Below, piece after piece: positions 11,800 through 23,733 of a stretch of 64,000 nt of DNA. The notes beneath the pieces were generated by a model. That model saw only the letters and a program-made list of their open reading frames with translations, did no database searches and had not been told where the DNA came from. The position numbers and the translations under genes are program-made. Each line of letters begins with the position of its first letter. Positions within the stretch are counted from its first letter, which is position 1. Source of the DNA: Sabellastarte sp. h YS-2021 (taxonomy: Eukaryota; Annelida; Polychaeta; Sabellida; Sabellidae); contig OZ024929.1 of assembly GCA_964017235.1 (NCBI GenBank), positions 165,463,609 to 165,527,608 on the forward strand, written 5' to 3'.

Positions 11800-12310
11800 C
11801 CCAGATCTAAATAGGCGCCCCTCGACCATTGATGGTTAAAGGATGGCCTTTGTTGACACTTTAGGCCCAGCGAGGCACCATATTTGACAAAGCTCAGACC
11901 TTCACAGGTAACTCACAAAAGCACCCTTTGAGCCTATGAAAGACACAGACCTCAAGCATCTTACTCTTAAAACTGCTTTCTTGCTAGCTTTGGCCTCCAG
12001 CAAGTGCCACAGCGGAATCCATGCCTGGGTTGCAAACGAAGTATCTAATCTAGGCCAATGGGAAAAGGTTGCCTTGTTCCCTTCTTCTGACTTCATAGCC
12101 AAAAACCATCTAGCAAGAGTCCAAGTCAAAGCGCATGACATTAGGGCCTTTGCAGCCTCTAAGGCCTTTTATGGTGGGGTATTGGTGGACCAAATCATGC
12201 AAGCATGTCACTGGAAAGCTCACAACACATTTATAAATTTTTACCTAAAAAAGTTCTTACTTGGTCAGACAATGACAACAATATGTATCTGGGACCAGTA
12301 GTAGCAGCAC
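11800..12310 (+). pseudogene. DIRS copy 2 tyrosine recombinase with internal deletion
   Basis: Positions 11,936-12,301 read LALASSKCHSGIHAW, KAHDIRAFAASKAFYGG and CHWKAHNTFINFYL. Compared with copy 1, about 240 bases between the LAR and QVKAHDIR coding points are missing, so part of the catalytic domain between the first arginine box and H-x-x-R is lost. Confidence 0.8.
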
Positions 12311-12824
12311 AATAAGTGCTAGACCCTTCTCCTCAGACCAGTTATCCTCTGAAAGAAAAGAAGGGGGGCACATCCGCTGCAACCAAGTCTTCAGGAGTCT
12401 AATCCCAGGGTCTAGGTATATGTTTACCTCTTCAGGATGTTTGGGTAAGGTATTTTACTTTTCTATATATATAGTATTATGTATTAAGGACTTTTTAAGG
12501 TTGTCATTAATCTCTTTTTAGGGTAGCAAAAATTATGAGAATTCTAAGCCTAGGGCTTGTTCTCCCTCGTGGATTAGCCCTAGGGGCTTCACTCTGCATA
12601 AGTGAGCATGGGCTGCACTTCTCTCCTTCATCAAAACATCCAGACAGTTTTTAGCACCATCATTCATTCAATTCAGGTTTTTGGCTTTTTTACAGGTCCG
12701 GTCTTCGGGACTGGGGCACTGTAAACAGGACTCAGACTGGTATTTCTAAACATTCATTCTAATCTATTACTTCAAAATCTAAGAAAAATTGACATATCTT
12801 CCAGTCTCAGCTGTAATCCCTCCA

Positions 12825-13172
12825 CCGAGCGGTTGGATTCAGCAATCAGTCCCACATGGTACGCTATTGTAGCGCAATAAAATTGAAAATTTTAATTACT
12901 TAAATGAAACTTTTATAAGCTACAAGCTTACCATGTGGGACTGAGAAGTGTCCCATCCTGCCTCCCCGCTGTATTACAGCTGAGGGGGTATGGTTTAAAA
13001 TTGCAACGAGAGTGTACAACCTGAGGTGACGTCCAACTATAAATGTCTATTTTTCTTAAACGTTGGCCGGGCCTGCGGCCATCCGAGAACAGCAATCAGT
13101 CCCACATGGTAAGCTTGTAGCTTATAAAAGCTACATTTAAGTAATTAAAATTAATTAAATTAAAATTTTCAA
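12825..13172. repeat. DIRS copy 2 internal complementary region and right ITR
   Basis: CAATCAGTCCCACATGG followed by GTAGCGCAATAAAA and TTGAAAATTTTAATTACTT (12,843-12,905) complements both tips. The right ITR (about 13,030-13,110) repeats the left ITR inverted but lacks part of it near GTGTACAACCTGAGG. The tip ends AAAATTTTCAA near 13,172 after a short AATTAAATT expansion. Confidence 0.82.
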
Positions 13173-14015
13173 ATTTAGATAATTTTGTTTAAATATGTTA
13201 TTCATGTACTTTTAAATCAGCTATAACATGGTGAACTTGCAGACCTGTAGCTCATGGCATAGCTGAGCAATAGCTATTTTCAGGTTCTCACTGTTGAGTA
13301 AAACAGTTGTTCACTTACTTTTCTGTCAGCTATCACATAGTGAACTTGCAGAGCTGAGCGATAGCTACTTTCAGAATATAGCTATTGAGTAAATCAGTTG
13401 TAACTTGAAAAATATTGCATTTAGAGTATTTTGTTTAAATATGTTATTCTTCTAATTTTGGTCAGCTATAACATAGAAAAATTGCAGACCTGTAGCTCAT
13501 TACATAGCTCAGAAATAGCTACTCTGAGGTTCTCATTGTTATGTAAATCAGTTGTAACTTGAAAACTATTGCATTTAGAGAATTTGGTATAAATATGTTA
13601 TTCACCTACTTATAGGTGAGCTATAACATAGTGACATTGTAGACCTGTAGCTTATTGCATAGCTGAGCAATAACTGCTTTGGGGTTCTCACTGTTGAATA
13701 AATCAGTTGTATCTTGAAAACTATTGCATTCAGCTACTTTTGGGTCAGCTATGACATAGTAAATTTGCAGACCTGTAGCTCATTGCATAGCTGAGCAATA
13801 GCTATTTTGAGGTTACCACTGTTGAGTAAATTAGTTATAACTTGAAAACTATTTACAGAATTTTTAGTCAGCTATAACAAAGTAAAAATTCAGACCTGTG
13901 GCTCATTGCATAGCTGAGTAATAGCTACTTTCTTGTTATCACTGTTGAGTAAATTGCTTGTAACTTGAAAACTGTTGCATTTATAGAATTTTGTTTAATC
14001 TTTTATTCTTTATCT

Positions 14016-14786
14016 AGACGTGACGTCACCACAGGGGTTTCCCCAAGTTAGTCTCGTGCCTTATTTCATATTTTAACCCTTAAAATGGACCATACTGTAG
14101 CAGAACGGGGATAAACCCTTAAAAATATTTATTTATTTGATTTCAAAAGGCATATATTCCTGTATAAAGCTACATGTACGAGTTTGCATTAGTTGTAAGC
14201 AATTGCCGTCTAGACAAAAGACGGAAGTTGTTTCCGATGATTTCTTTCAACAAGGACTTGTTTGTGCTTAATTTATATGTTTTTAAACCCTAGAAATGGT
14301 CAAATAATGAAGCAGATAGGGGTTAAATAGTTTATTTTATTTCGACAGGCCCATGTTCTGTATGGAAATATAAGCTACATAACGAGTCGACCATTCTTTA
14401 CAATGTGAACCCGGAAGTGGATTTAAAGTTGTAAAATATGATAAAAATACTCATCTGTTCTGTGAATTGTTGTGAAATAAAGATTCTATGATATAAAATA
14501 AAGAAACTGATGTAGTTTCAGTATCCAACAACAAGAATATCCTTGTAAAATTGAAATCCTTTCCTTTAAAATTAAATGCATGTTATACCAACGCGGCCAA
14601 CGAGAAAAGGAGACGAATCTCAGAGTGTACCGTGAGATGACAACCTGAGGCTACGGCCAATTATAAATGTCTATTTTTCTTAGACATTGGCCATGATGCC
14701 TGCGGCCATCAGAAAACAGCAATCAGTCCCACATGGTAAGCTATTGTAGCTTATAAAAGCTACATTTAAGTAATTAAAATTTTCAA
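14016..14786 (-). mobile_element. DIRS end fragment, first copy
   Basis: Contains the right-type tip (GCTTATAAAAGCTACATTT, ending TTTTCAA at 14,786), the ITR core with CAATCAGTCCCACATGG, and about 550 further bases that are the reverse complement of 7,745-8,256. The inner boundary AGACGTGACGTC at 14,016 has no terminal structure, so this is a truncated piece or a solo end with extended ITR, not a full element. Confidence 0.7.
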
Positions 14787-15534
14787 ATTTAGAGTATTTT
14801 GTTTAAATATGTTATTCTTCTAATTTTGGTCAGCTATAACAGAAAAATTGCAGACCTGTAGCTCATTACATAGCTCAGAAATAGCTACTCTGAGGTTCTC
14901 ACTGTTGAGTAAATCAGTTGTAACTTGAAAACTATTGCATTTAGAGAATTTTGTATCAATATGTTATTCACCTACTTATGGGTGAGCTATAACATAGTGA
15001 CATTGTAGACCTGTAGCTTTTTGCATAGCTGAACTATAGCTGCTTTCAGGTTCTCACTGTTGAATAAATCAGTTGTATCTTGAAAACTATTGCATTCAGT
15101 TACTTTTGGGTCAGCTATAACATAGTAAAATTTCAGACCTGTAACTCATTGCATAGCTGAGTAATATTTACTTTGAGGTTATCACTGTTGAGTAAATCAC
15201 TTAGAACTTGAAAGCTATTACATTTAGAGTATTTTCTTTAAATGTTATTCACCTACTTTTGGATCAGCTATAACATAGTAAATTTGCAGACCTGTAGCTT
15301 ATATCAGAGCTGAGCAATAGCTATTTTGAGGTTACCACTGTTGAGTAAATTAGTTATAACTTGAAAACTATTTACAGAATTTTTAGTCAGCTATAACAAA
15401 GTAAAAATTCAGACCTGTGGCTCATTGCATAGCTGAGTAATAGCTACTTTCTTGTTATCACTGTTGAGTAAATTGCTTGTAACTTGAAAACTGTTGCATT
15501 TATAGAATTTTGTTTAATCTTTTATTCTTTATCT

Positions 15535-16305
15535 AGACGTGACGTCACCACAGGGGTTTCCCCAAGTTAGTCTCGTGCCTTATTTCATATTTTAACCCTT
15601 AAAATGGACCATACTGTAGCAGAACAGGGATAAACCCTTAAAAATATTTATTTATTTGATTTCAAAAGGCATATATTCCTGTATAAAGCTACATGTACGA
15701 GTTTGCATTAGTTGTAAGCAATTGCCGTCTAGACAAAAGACGGAAGTTGTTTCCGATGATTTCTTTCAACAAGGACTTGTTTGTGCTTAATTTATATGTT
15801 TTTAAACCCTAGAAATGGTCAAATAATGAAGCAGATAGGGGTTAAATATTTTATTTTATTTCGACAGGCCCATGTTCTGTATGGAAATATAATCTACATA
15901 ACGAGTCGACCATTCTTTACAATGTGAACCCGGAAGTGGATTTAAAGTTGTAAAATATGATAAAAATACTCATCTGTTCTGTGAATTGTTGTGAAATAAA
16001 GATTCTATGATATAAAATAAAGAAACTGATGTAGTTTCAGTATCCAACAACAAGAATATCCTTGTAAAATTGAAATCCTTTCCTTTAAAATTAAATGCAT
16101 ATTATACCAACGCGGCCAACGAGAAAAGGAGACGAATCTCAGAGTGTACCGCGAGATGACAACCTGAGGCTACAGCCAATTATAAATGTCTATTTTTCTT
16201 AGACATTGGCCGTGATGCCTGCGGCCATCAGAAAACAGCAATCAGTCCCACATGGTAAGCTATTGTAGCTTATAAAAGCTACATTTAAGTAATTAAAATT
16301 TTCAA
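15535..16305 (-). mobile_element. DIRS end fragment, second copy (duplicated)
   Basis: Almost letter-for-letter the same as 14,016-14,786, including both junctions with satellite A. It therefore arose by the 1.52-kb duplication and not by a second insertion. Confidence 0.72.
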
Positions 16306-18350
16306 ATTTAGAGTATTTTGTTTAAATATGTTATTCTTCTAATTTTGGTCAGCTATAACACAGAAAAATTGCAGACCTGTAGCTCATTACATAGCTCAGA
16401 AATAGCTACTCTGAGGTTCTCACTGTTGAGTAAATCAGTTGTAACTTGCAAACTATTGCATTTAGAGAATTTTGTATCAATATGTTATTCACCTACTTAT
16501 GGGTGAGCTATAACATAGTGACATTGTAGACCTGTAGCTTTTTGCATAGCTGAACTATAGCTGCTTTCAGGTTCTCACTGTTGAATAAATCAGTTGTATC
16601 TTGAAAACTATTGCATTCAGTTACTTTTGGGTCAGCTGTAACATAGTAAAATTTCAGACCTGTAACTCATTGCATAGCTGAGTAACATTTACTTCGAGGT
16701 TATCACTGTTGAGTAAATCACTTAGAACTTGAAAGCTATTACATTTAGAGTATTTTCTTTAAATGTTATTCACCTACTTTTGGATCAGCTATAACATAGT
16801 AAATTTGCAGACCTGTAGCTTATATCAGAGCTGAGCAATAGCTATTTTGAGGTTACCACTGTTGAGTAAATTAGTTATAACTTGAAAACTATTTACAGAA
16901 TTTTTAGTCAGCTATAACAAAGTAAAAATTCAGACCTGTGGCTCATTGCATAGCTGAGTAATAGCTACTTTCTTGTTATCACTGTTAAGTAAATTGCTTG
17001 TAACTTGAAAACTGTTGCATTTATAGAATTTTGTTTAATCTTTTATTCTTTATCTTGTCAATCCACTATAACACAGTGAAATTGCAGATCTGTAGCTCAT
17101 GGCATAGCTGAGCAATAGCTATTTTCAGGTTCTCACTGTTGAGTAAATCAGTTGTAACTTAAAAACTATTGCATTTACAGTTATTCGCCTACATTTCCAT
17201 CATCTATAACCTAGTGAACTTGCAGACCTGTAGCTCATTGCAGAGCTGAGCAATAGCTACTTTCAGAATATAGCTGGTGGAGTAAAGAAGTTGCAACTTG
17301 AAAACTATTACATTAAGATTTTTTTATTTAAATATGTTATTCTTGTAATTTTTGGTCAGCTATTTTTAGAAAAATTGCACACCTGCAGCTCATTACATAA
17401 TAACAATAGCTACTTTGAGGTTCTCACTGTTGAGTAAATGAGTTGTTACTTCAAAACTATTGCATTTAAAGAAGTTTGTTTAAATATGTTATTGATGTAC
17501 TTTTGAATCAGCTATAACATAGTAAAAATACAGACATGTAACTCATGCCATAGCTGAGCAATAGCTGTTTTTAGGTTCCTGCTATTGAGTAAATCAGTTG
17601 TAACTGTAAAGTAGTAAAATTAAAGACCTATAGTTCATTGCATAACTCAGCTATAGCTACTTTGAGGTTTTCACTATTGAGTAAGTCTATTGTATCTTGA
17701 AAACTGCTGCATTTAGAGAATTTTGTTTACATATGCTGTTCATGTACTTTTGAATAAGCTATAACTTCCAGACCTGTAGCTCATGGCATAGCTCAGCAAT
17801 AGCTACTTTCAGGTTCTCACTGTTGAGTAAATCAGTTGTAACTTGAAAACTATTGCATTTTTTTGAGAATTTTGTTTATATATGTTATTCACCTTCTTAT
17901 GGGTCAGTTATACCATAGTGAAATTGTAGACCTGTACCTCATGACATAGTGGAGCAATAGCTACTTTCAGGTTCTCACTGTTTTGTAAATGAGTTGTAAC
18001 TTGAAAACTATTTAGAGAATTTTGTTTAAATATGTTATTCAGTTACTTATGGGTCACCTATAACATAGTGAAATTGCAGGCCTGTAGCTCAGTGTATAGC
18101 TGAGCAATAGCTACTTTCAGGTTTTCACTGTTGAGTAAATCAATTGTCACTTGAAAGTTATTGCATTTAGATATTTTTCTTTAAATGAGTTATTCACCTT
18201 CTTTTGGGTCAGCTATAACGTAGTAAAATGGGACCTGTAGCCCATTGCATAGCTGAGCAAAAGTACTTTAAGATTCTTACTGTTGAGGAAATTAGTTGTA
18301 ACTTGAAATCTATTGCATGTAAAGTATTTTCTTTAAATATGTTTTTCACC

Positions 18351-19829
18351 AACTTTTTACAACTTTTTACATTTTTAGAGTTAACGTTGTACTTTACTTC
18401 TGAATACCATTTGCAGGGCACAACTTTTGTTTCCTTTTCTTCATTCACGTCTACTCTGAAACTCAAAACACACAGTAAGCTTACACAGAGCCCGTTCTGT
18501 AATGGTTTAAATAACTGTACTGACTTTTATCAGAGCATAGCTCTTTGTTAGTCTTTAAGTGTTACTCACAGATGTTCACATGTTTGGTAATTGAGAAGTA
18601 GTTGTTGTTTATAAGGCCATGTGTTTGAGTCTGCAGTTTGCACTAATCCTGTACATATTCGTCAGTGTCATGGTCTGGAAAGGTTCTTAAGCGTTTTCCA
18701 GCCCCCTCCCTTCTTTGATTTTCCTGGAAGGCATGCTCCTTGTCATTGGACTCCAACATTAAATTGGCTCTCAGACCAAAAAGGCACCAAGGACATAATC
18801 TGGAAATTTGATAGGAGGGATCCTTTGTTTCTCTTTGGGTTGAGAGGAGGCCAGGTTGTCCGTGTTGGTTGATTGTGTGTCTTTTTGGCTGTCATGGGGT
18901 GTTTGCTGTTTTGGTGGAGTTGCTGCTATCTGGATGGACAGAATGGTCACATCATCTGGAGGTTGGAATATGACCCCAAGGGCTTTTGCCCTTGTCGTTC
19001 CATGGGTTGTAGGCATTTCCAAAATTTAATATCCAGAACTTGAAAACACAAAAAAATAGGACTTTAAAAATTAAAATCCTCAAATGTGTTGTCCCATCCA
19101 GTGACGAACTTAACAATGCTTCATTTGTATGCTTGTACAAACGTTTTGAGAAAGGAATCCAGACAGGAAATTTAAACTCACATCTCTAACTGCAGTAGAG
19201 GAAACAGAGAACAAGGTTTGACTTTTATAAATAGGGTGCCAAGTTATGAACAACAGGAGCATACAGGCCATGTTTTGCAATGTTACATGACATAGAGAAA
19301 CTCAGGGTAGCAACACATGACAAATTTTTAACTGTCTCTGTATTTATCAATAAATTCAAAACCTGTTACTTTAAAGGTGTACTCATTAAGGTTGCATTTC
19401 ATTAATGGTCCTGTTCCCATCTCATAAACTGTTAATATTTGCTAATTTTTGTGGCATAAGCCAAAGGATCTCTGATGCGCCTCTGATTAACCTTGCTTCA
19501 GATGAAAATATGTCAGCAAATTCTGTGAATCCCTTGAAATTGAACACACAACTTTCTGTCGCTACTACCATAAATGTTATGATATTTCAGAAAGGGCTAT
19601 ACAAACCTTCAAACAGATACTCAAGAAGTGTAGAGCTGAAGCATCGATCACTACTTCTCTAGTTCCCTGTCATGACACAACAAAGCTACTATCTGTCTTT
19701 GCCTGCACACCCTGGCAAAATTTATTAACCAGCAATGCTTGACGATGTATAAAACAACCTGCTTGAGAAGAGATCAGTTGATCAGTCCCCACCAGTAAAG
19801 ACTCAAAATAATATCACCCACATCAAAGG
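18351..19829. other. Non-repetitive stretch, one possible retroelement remnant
   Basis: No convincing host exon. On the minus strand, 18,771-19,022 encodes a Gln/Thr/Ser-rich peptide ending IPPIKFPDYVLGAFLV, which resembles the basic 'R-x-P-x-x-F-x-D-Y-V' endings of LTR-retroelement polyproteins. That likeness is weak and has no supporting integrase domain next to it. The rest shows no recognisable signal. Confidence 0.3.
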
Positions 19830-19980
19830 TACAAAGTTGGGATTTTACATCCTTGTTCAACAGCCAGGGTCATATTGAGACAGGTCCTCTGCGTTGCCAC
19901 TTGTTGGAGTTGCACCCACACAGAAGTGACAGCTTGTGATTAGATGCCGAACTTTCTAACCATTAGGTCACTGAGGACCT
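19830..19980 (-). mobile_element. tRNA-derived SINE, copy 1 (degenerate)
   Basis: On the minus strand the head reads GGTCCTCAGTGACCTAATGG (A-box region), then a degenerate B box (GTGGGTGCAACTCCAAC). The tail is CCCTGGCTGTTGAAC, followed by the AATCCCAACTTTG-like end. It aligns with the better preserved copy at 22,791-22,937. Pol III promoter function is probably lost because of B-box changes. Confidence 0.65.
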
Positions 19981-20039
19981 AGTCTGGTTTCCGCTGACCC
20001 TACTCTGCAATATAGGGTCAGGTATCGCCCACCATCTTG

Positions 20040-21845
20040 GGTACAATTCTAATTCTAATAGTACTTTTATAGCGCTCAATCTCTATCTATTGACAGACTC
20101 TAAGACGCATAAAACCAAAAATCAGAGATCGTAATCGTTAAATCAGAGACATTGCAGGGGTCGGCACCACGGAGAAAGACGAAATGAAAACAGAGGAAAA
20201 AAACTAGGGTGGGTAGGCTTTTTCAAAGAGGTAAGTTTTCAACTTTTTCCTGAATGAGGAGAGAGATTTAGCTGAGCGTACGTCATCAGGGAGATCATTC
20301 CAAATCATCGGAGCATCGTATGCAAAACTAAGGCCAAATTGCTTTTTTGACTTGTATATTGATGCAAAATGTGGGACCTCAAGCAAAACACCCTGAGATT
20401 GACTTCTACGCATTCTGTACATACTGTGTCTAGGTTTAAGGAAAGGTTTGAAGTATTTTGGATGGCCACTATGTAGAAACTTGTACACCAGAAGAGCAAC
20501 CTTGAAAATAGAGCGATGCATGATAGGCAATCAATGAAGACTCTTTCTTACAGGAGTGATATGTGAGTACTTGGTGGTTTTCGCCACAATTCTAGCTAGA
20601 CTGTTCTGAACACATTGGAGCCTACGAAGGTCAAGAGCAGAGAGACTTCTGAAAAGAGAATTACAGTAGTCAAGCCGACTTCCAACCAAGGCATTTGCAG
20701 CCAAGAGAGCAGCTTCACGTGTAAGATACCCTCTGAGTCGCCTTAAATCCCTGATATGAACAAAACAAGCCTTGCAGATATTCCTGACATGGCAAGAAAA
20801 GGAAAAATCTGAATCGAACCAGACACCAAGGTTCCTGATTGCACAGACATTTTTTGAACCGAACAGAATAAACTCTGTCTTATCAGGATTGAGTTTGAGC
20901 TTGTTTACTGAGAGCCACTTTCTAACATCATCCAAGCAGTTTTTCAGCCTTTCAAAGGCCAGAGTGGCATGCTTGTGTGTGAGATGAACGTATAACTGCG
21001 TGTCATCTGCATAAAAGTGGAAATGTATGCCAGGGTGATTCTGAATAACCTTGCTTAGGGGTGTAGTGTATAATGAGAAAAGGATCGGACCCAAGACAGA
21101 GCCCTGGGGCACACCATACAATAGCCTTTTAGCATCAGACAAAACAGAGCTGATCTTGATGCACTGATAGTGGTCAGAAAGGTACGACCTGAACCAGTCC
21201 AGAACCACACCACCAACACCAAACCAGGAACTCAAACATTCCATGAGCGTACTGTGATCAATGGTGTCGAATGCTGCTGATTGGTCCAAGAGAACAACAG
21301 CAGTAGCTTCACCTCTCGCAAGAGCAAGGTGGACTTCATTTTTAATAGATAGTAGTGCGGTTTCAGTCGAATGACCTTGCTTATAGGCAGACTGACTAAC
21401 ATTTTCAAGACCATTGGAGGTGACATGGTCATTTAACTGGGAAACCACCACACGTTCAACAAGTTTGGAGATGAAGTTGAGGCCGGAGACAGGTTGATAA
21501 TTTTTTAATTCATCAGGTGGTAGTGAAGACTTTTTAATCAAAGGAGAGAATATGGCCTTTTTGAAACCAGCAGGGACAGCACCTTCAGTCAGAGAACAGT
21601 TTACAAGCTTGGTAATTGAGGGCAGGAGAATATTCAAGCATTCCTTTAGTAGAAAAGTAGACCATGGATTGAGCATGCAAGATTTAGTTGGTGATTTGGT
21701 AATTACTTTCCGTACTTCATCCTCAGAAACAGACTTAAAAAGGTCAAATTTGGGTACATCAGGAGCAGGAAGAGTGAATGAGTCAGTGTTTATAAAGGAG
21801 TCCCTGATTTGTAAAGGAGTCCCTGATAAAACAACGCTTCCGTAG
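20040..21845 (-). mobile_element. CR1/L2-like LINE, 5'-truncated
   Basis: A minus-strand non-LTR retrotransposon remnant holding most of the RT and the C-terminal region. It ends at the 3' side with a short AGAATT AGAATT repeat (plus-strand 20,045-20,063), a tail type used by CR1/L2-like LINEs. The 5' end is cut inside the protein before RT, so the endonuclease is absent. A related copy lies at 33,630-34,697. Confidence 0.85.
20204..21830 (-). pseudogene. LINE reverse transcriptase with one nonsense codon
   Basis: Reading from about 21,830: an upstream linker (SPTKSCMLNPWSTFLLKECL), then NYQPVSGLNFISKLVE, HSTETALLSI, AFDTIDHSTL (RT box A aspartate), GVPQGSVLGPILFSLY, and FHFYADDTQLYVHL with the catalytic YADD. 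It continues through LNPDKTEFILFG and the C-terminal FGLSFAYDAPMIWNDLPDDV and SLSSFRKKLKTYLFEKA. The frame is unbroken except TGA at 20,531-20,533, where relatives have Trp (RKSLHW), so a single G-to-A change separates the two open parts. It lacks the endonuclease and cannot transpose alone. Confidence 0.9.
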
Positions 21846-22790
21846 TTAGTTTAAGTACTGTCAATCTTCTATTATCATCCAAAACATGTTTTGCTTCTAA
21901 AGATTATTGTCATTCCAAAATATTTTAAAGTTTAATTCAGAATATTTGATGTTATAATTTCAATAATAAATGTTTAAAATGTTTTAAATACATACAAAAA
22001 GCATATAAGTAATTAAAATAATGATCGAGATATCCCGATAATGGCAGCTGGCAATGATGTCTTCAAGGCCATCGTGGCTGATACCAGTCCCTTTATTGTT
22101 AAAGGATGGCTGGTTCCCGTCTACTGAGGACCTATCAGCCACATCAAGATATAGTTCACTGAGGATTGTTGTTCAGAATGGACATCAGGTTTAATTGTGT
22201 CAATGGATGAGTACCCATGCAGACTCGTATTAGATTTTCACTGTCAGTAATAAATGACACATAAGTCCTAATATCTCATGTGTCTCACAGCAAGACTGTC
22301 AGCCTCGGCCCCTGCAAAATTCCACTACATCAATTACTTGGTTTTGAGACAAACTATTCGCCCCCATTTTTCTCAAATGATTTGCCCCCTGTCTTTTAGG
22401 ATAATTCCCCCCATTTTCTTTAGCTTTTATAGAAACTTTTGTCAATTTTCGATGAATGTATTGTCTATTTTAATTTTGTAAACAACACATTAATGTGGAA
22501 GAAACTTTTAGTAGTAATTCTAATATTGAATTGCATTATGAGCTAGATATTTAAATATTCGCTTTAATTTGTTTAAAGCATTTAAAGAAAACTTCCTAAA
22601 TTTAGCAAAGTTTAATGTGCTGTATCAACAACCCTTCATATTAATGTTATAAAAACAGTACCAGATGAGTGCTAGTAGTTTTATATGTGTAATTTTGAAG
22701 TTGAGATGATTCGACATCAAGTTCCAATGCTCTCAGATCTTTATTGTACTGGATAACACCCCCCCCCCCCCAATCAACTCCAAAGTTAAT
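21846..22790. other. No gene seen
   Basis: AT-rich sequence without splice-supported open frames. It has a C-run (11-12 C) at about 22,759-22,771, next to the SINE. Nothing further can be assigned. Confidence 0.5.
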
Positions 22791-22937
22791 TGCAAAGTTG
22801 GGGTTTAACGTCCCATTCAACAGCCAAGGTCATCTTGCGAAATGTACTCAGCATTGCCACTTGTGGGACTCGAACCCACAAAGCTAACAGCCTATAATTA
22901 GCTGCCAAACTTGCAAACCACTAGGCCACCGAGGACC
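22791..22937 (-). mobile_element. tRNA-derived SINE, copy 2
   Basis: Minus-strand order: AGGTCCTCGGTGGCCTAGTG (A-box region), a tRNA-like body, a good B box GTGGGTTCGAGTCCCAC, then AAGTGGCAATGCTGAG. The 3' domain is GACCTTGGCTGTTGAATGG followed by GACGTTAAACCCCAAC. The head is clearly tRNA-like. The 3' domain recurs in copy 1, showing a real family. Confidence 0.8.
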
Positions 22938-23733
22938 TATTCAAATCTACAAAATAGCAAGACAGTTGGTCCCAAAAATAGCAACTGGTAGACACACCAA
23001 CAGCACCGGCAGACTAACCAAAGACACAGTTATGCAATGGACACTGAAATCAATAAGAACAATCACACACTTGTTCAAATGATAACCATATTCTCTGAGA
23101 AATAACTTATAGCAGCTAAGCATATAAGTTGCATCAAAGCAAAAAAATACCCTTGTTAACTGAAGAAGTAACGAAACTATAACATTCAGACAAACTTACT
23201 GTATTACACAACTTAACATCCAATTCACAAACCAAAGTTATTCATTCAGGATATTAACTGTCAAATTTCTAAGGTGGCAGTTACACATCCAAGGATACCC
23301 CACAGATATAGGCCACGGTTCCAAATATGGTAACTGACAAGGATCTCCTGTGGATCGAGGGTTTTGGGGAGGGAGAATTCTGGACAAGTGAGTGATTTAC
23401 GGACGTGTCACGGACAACTCTACAGATGATAAGGATTCCACAAGGACGTTAGGGACATGTTTTGTTGCTTGCAGATGACCCGCAGATATATGTCCGTGAC
23501 AACCCACAGTGCAGCGGAAACGCTCCAGGACATGCCAGGACTACACAGAGATGTCCTAGGATGTTTCAAAGACACCCCAGATGGGTATACGGACCTTGCA
23601 GACACTCGCGAATGGGGTTTAATGATAGTAGTTTTTCTAGCGGATGTCAGCTTATTGATAAGGGATTTTTATGATAACATTGCAGGTGTCCTGGTGGGAG
23701 CTAGTGACCACTGGATACCTGGATCCCAATGGC

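Larger units (their letters stand above)
7571..13172 (+). mobile_element. DIRS-type retrotransposon, copy 2 (more decayed)
   Basis: A 5.6-kb relative of copy 1 in the same orientation, with left tip TTTTATTGCGCTAC at 7,571, internal complementary region around 12,837-12,905 and right ITR ending AAAATTTTCAA near 13,172. It splits one satellite monomer at TTGC/ATTTAGA. The gag part is heavily eroded, RT-RNase H is the best preserved, and the recombinase has an internal deletion. Left ITR text differs from copy 1 (GACTGATT versus GACTCATT), and both ends of copy 2 share its own variant, so it was an independent insertion. Confidence 0.88.
13801..16840. repeat. 1.52-kb tandem duplication within satellite A
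   Basis: Two near-identical units, 13,801-15,319 and 15,320-16,840, each containing satellite monomers plus the same DIRS end fragment. The spacing of GCTATTTTGAGGTTACCACT is 1,519 then 1,521 bases. The first about 215 bases recur a third time (16,841-17,055) without the DIRS fragment. This points to a recent unequal exchange, or to a duplicated contig segment. Confidence 0.85.
13173..18350. repeat. Satellite A array, right segment
   Basis: Roughly 20 or more degenerate monomers. Consensus phrases in order: GACCTGTAGCTCATTGCATA, GCTGAGCAATAGCTACTT, TCACTGTTGAGTAAATCAG, TTGTAACTTGAAAACTATTG, CATTTAGAGAATTTTGTTTA, TATGTTATTCACCTACTTTT, GGGTCAGCTATAACATAGTG. Several monomers are shortened by internal deletions. 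DIRS end fragments interrupt it at 14,016 and 15,535. The array fades out around 18,350 into unique sequence. Confidence 0.9.

Noticed and set aside
13173..18350. CRISPR-like regular repeat array
   Set aside because: No constant repeat plus unique spacer structure. Monomers are full-length tandem copies of about 155 bp in a eukaryotic genome.
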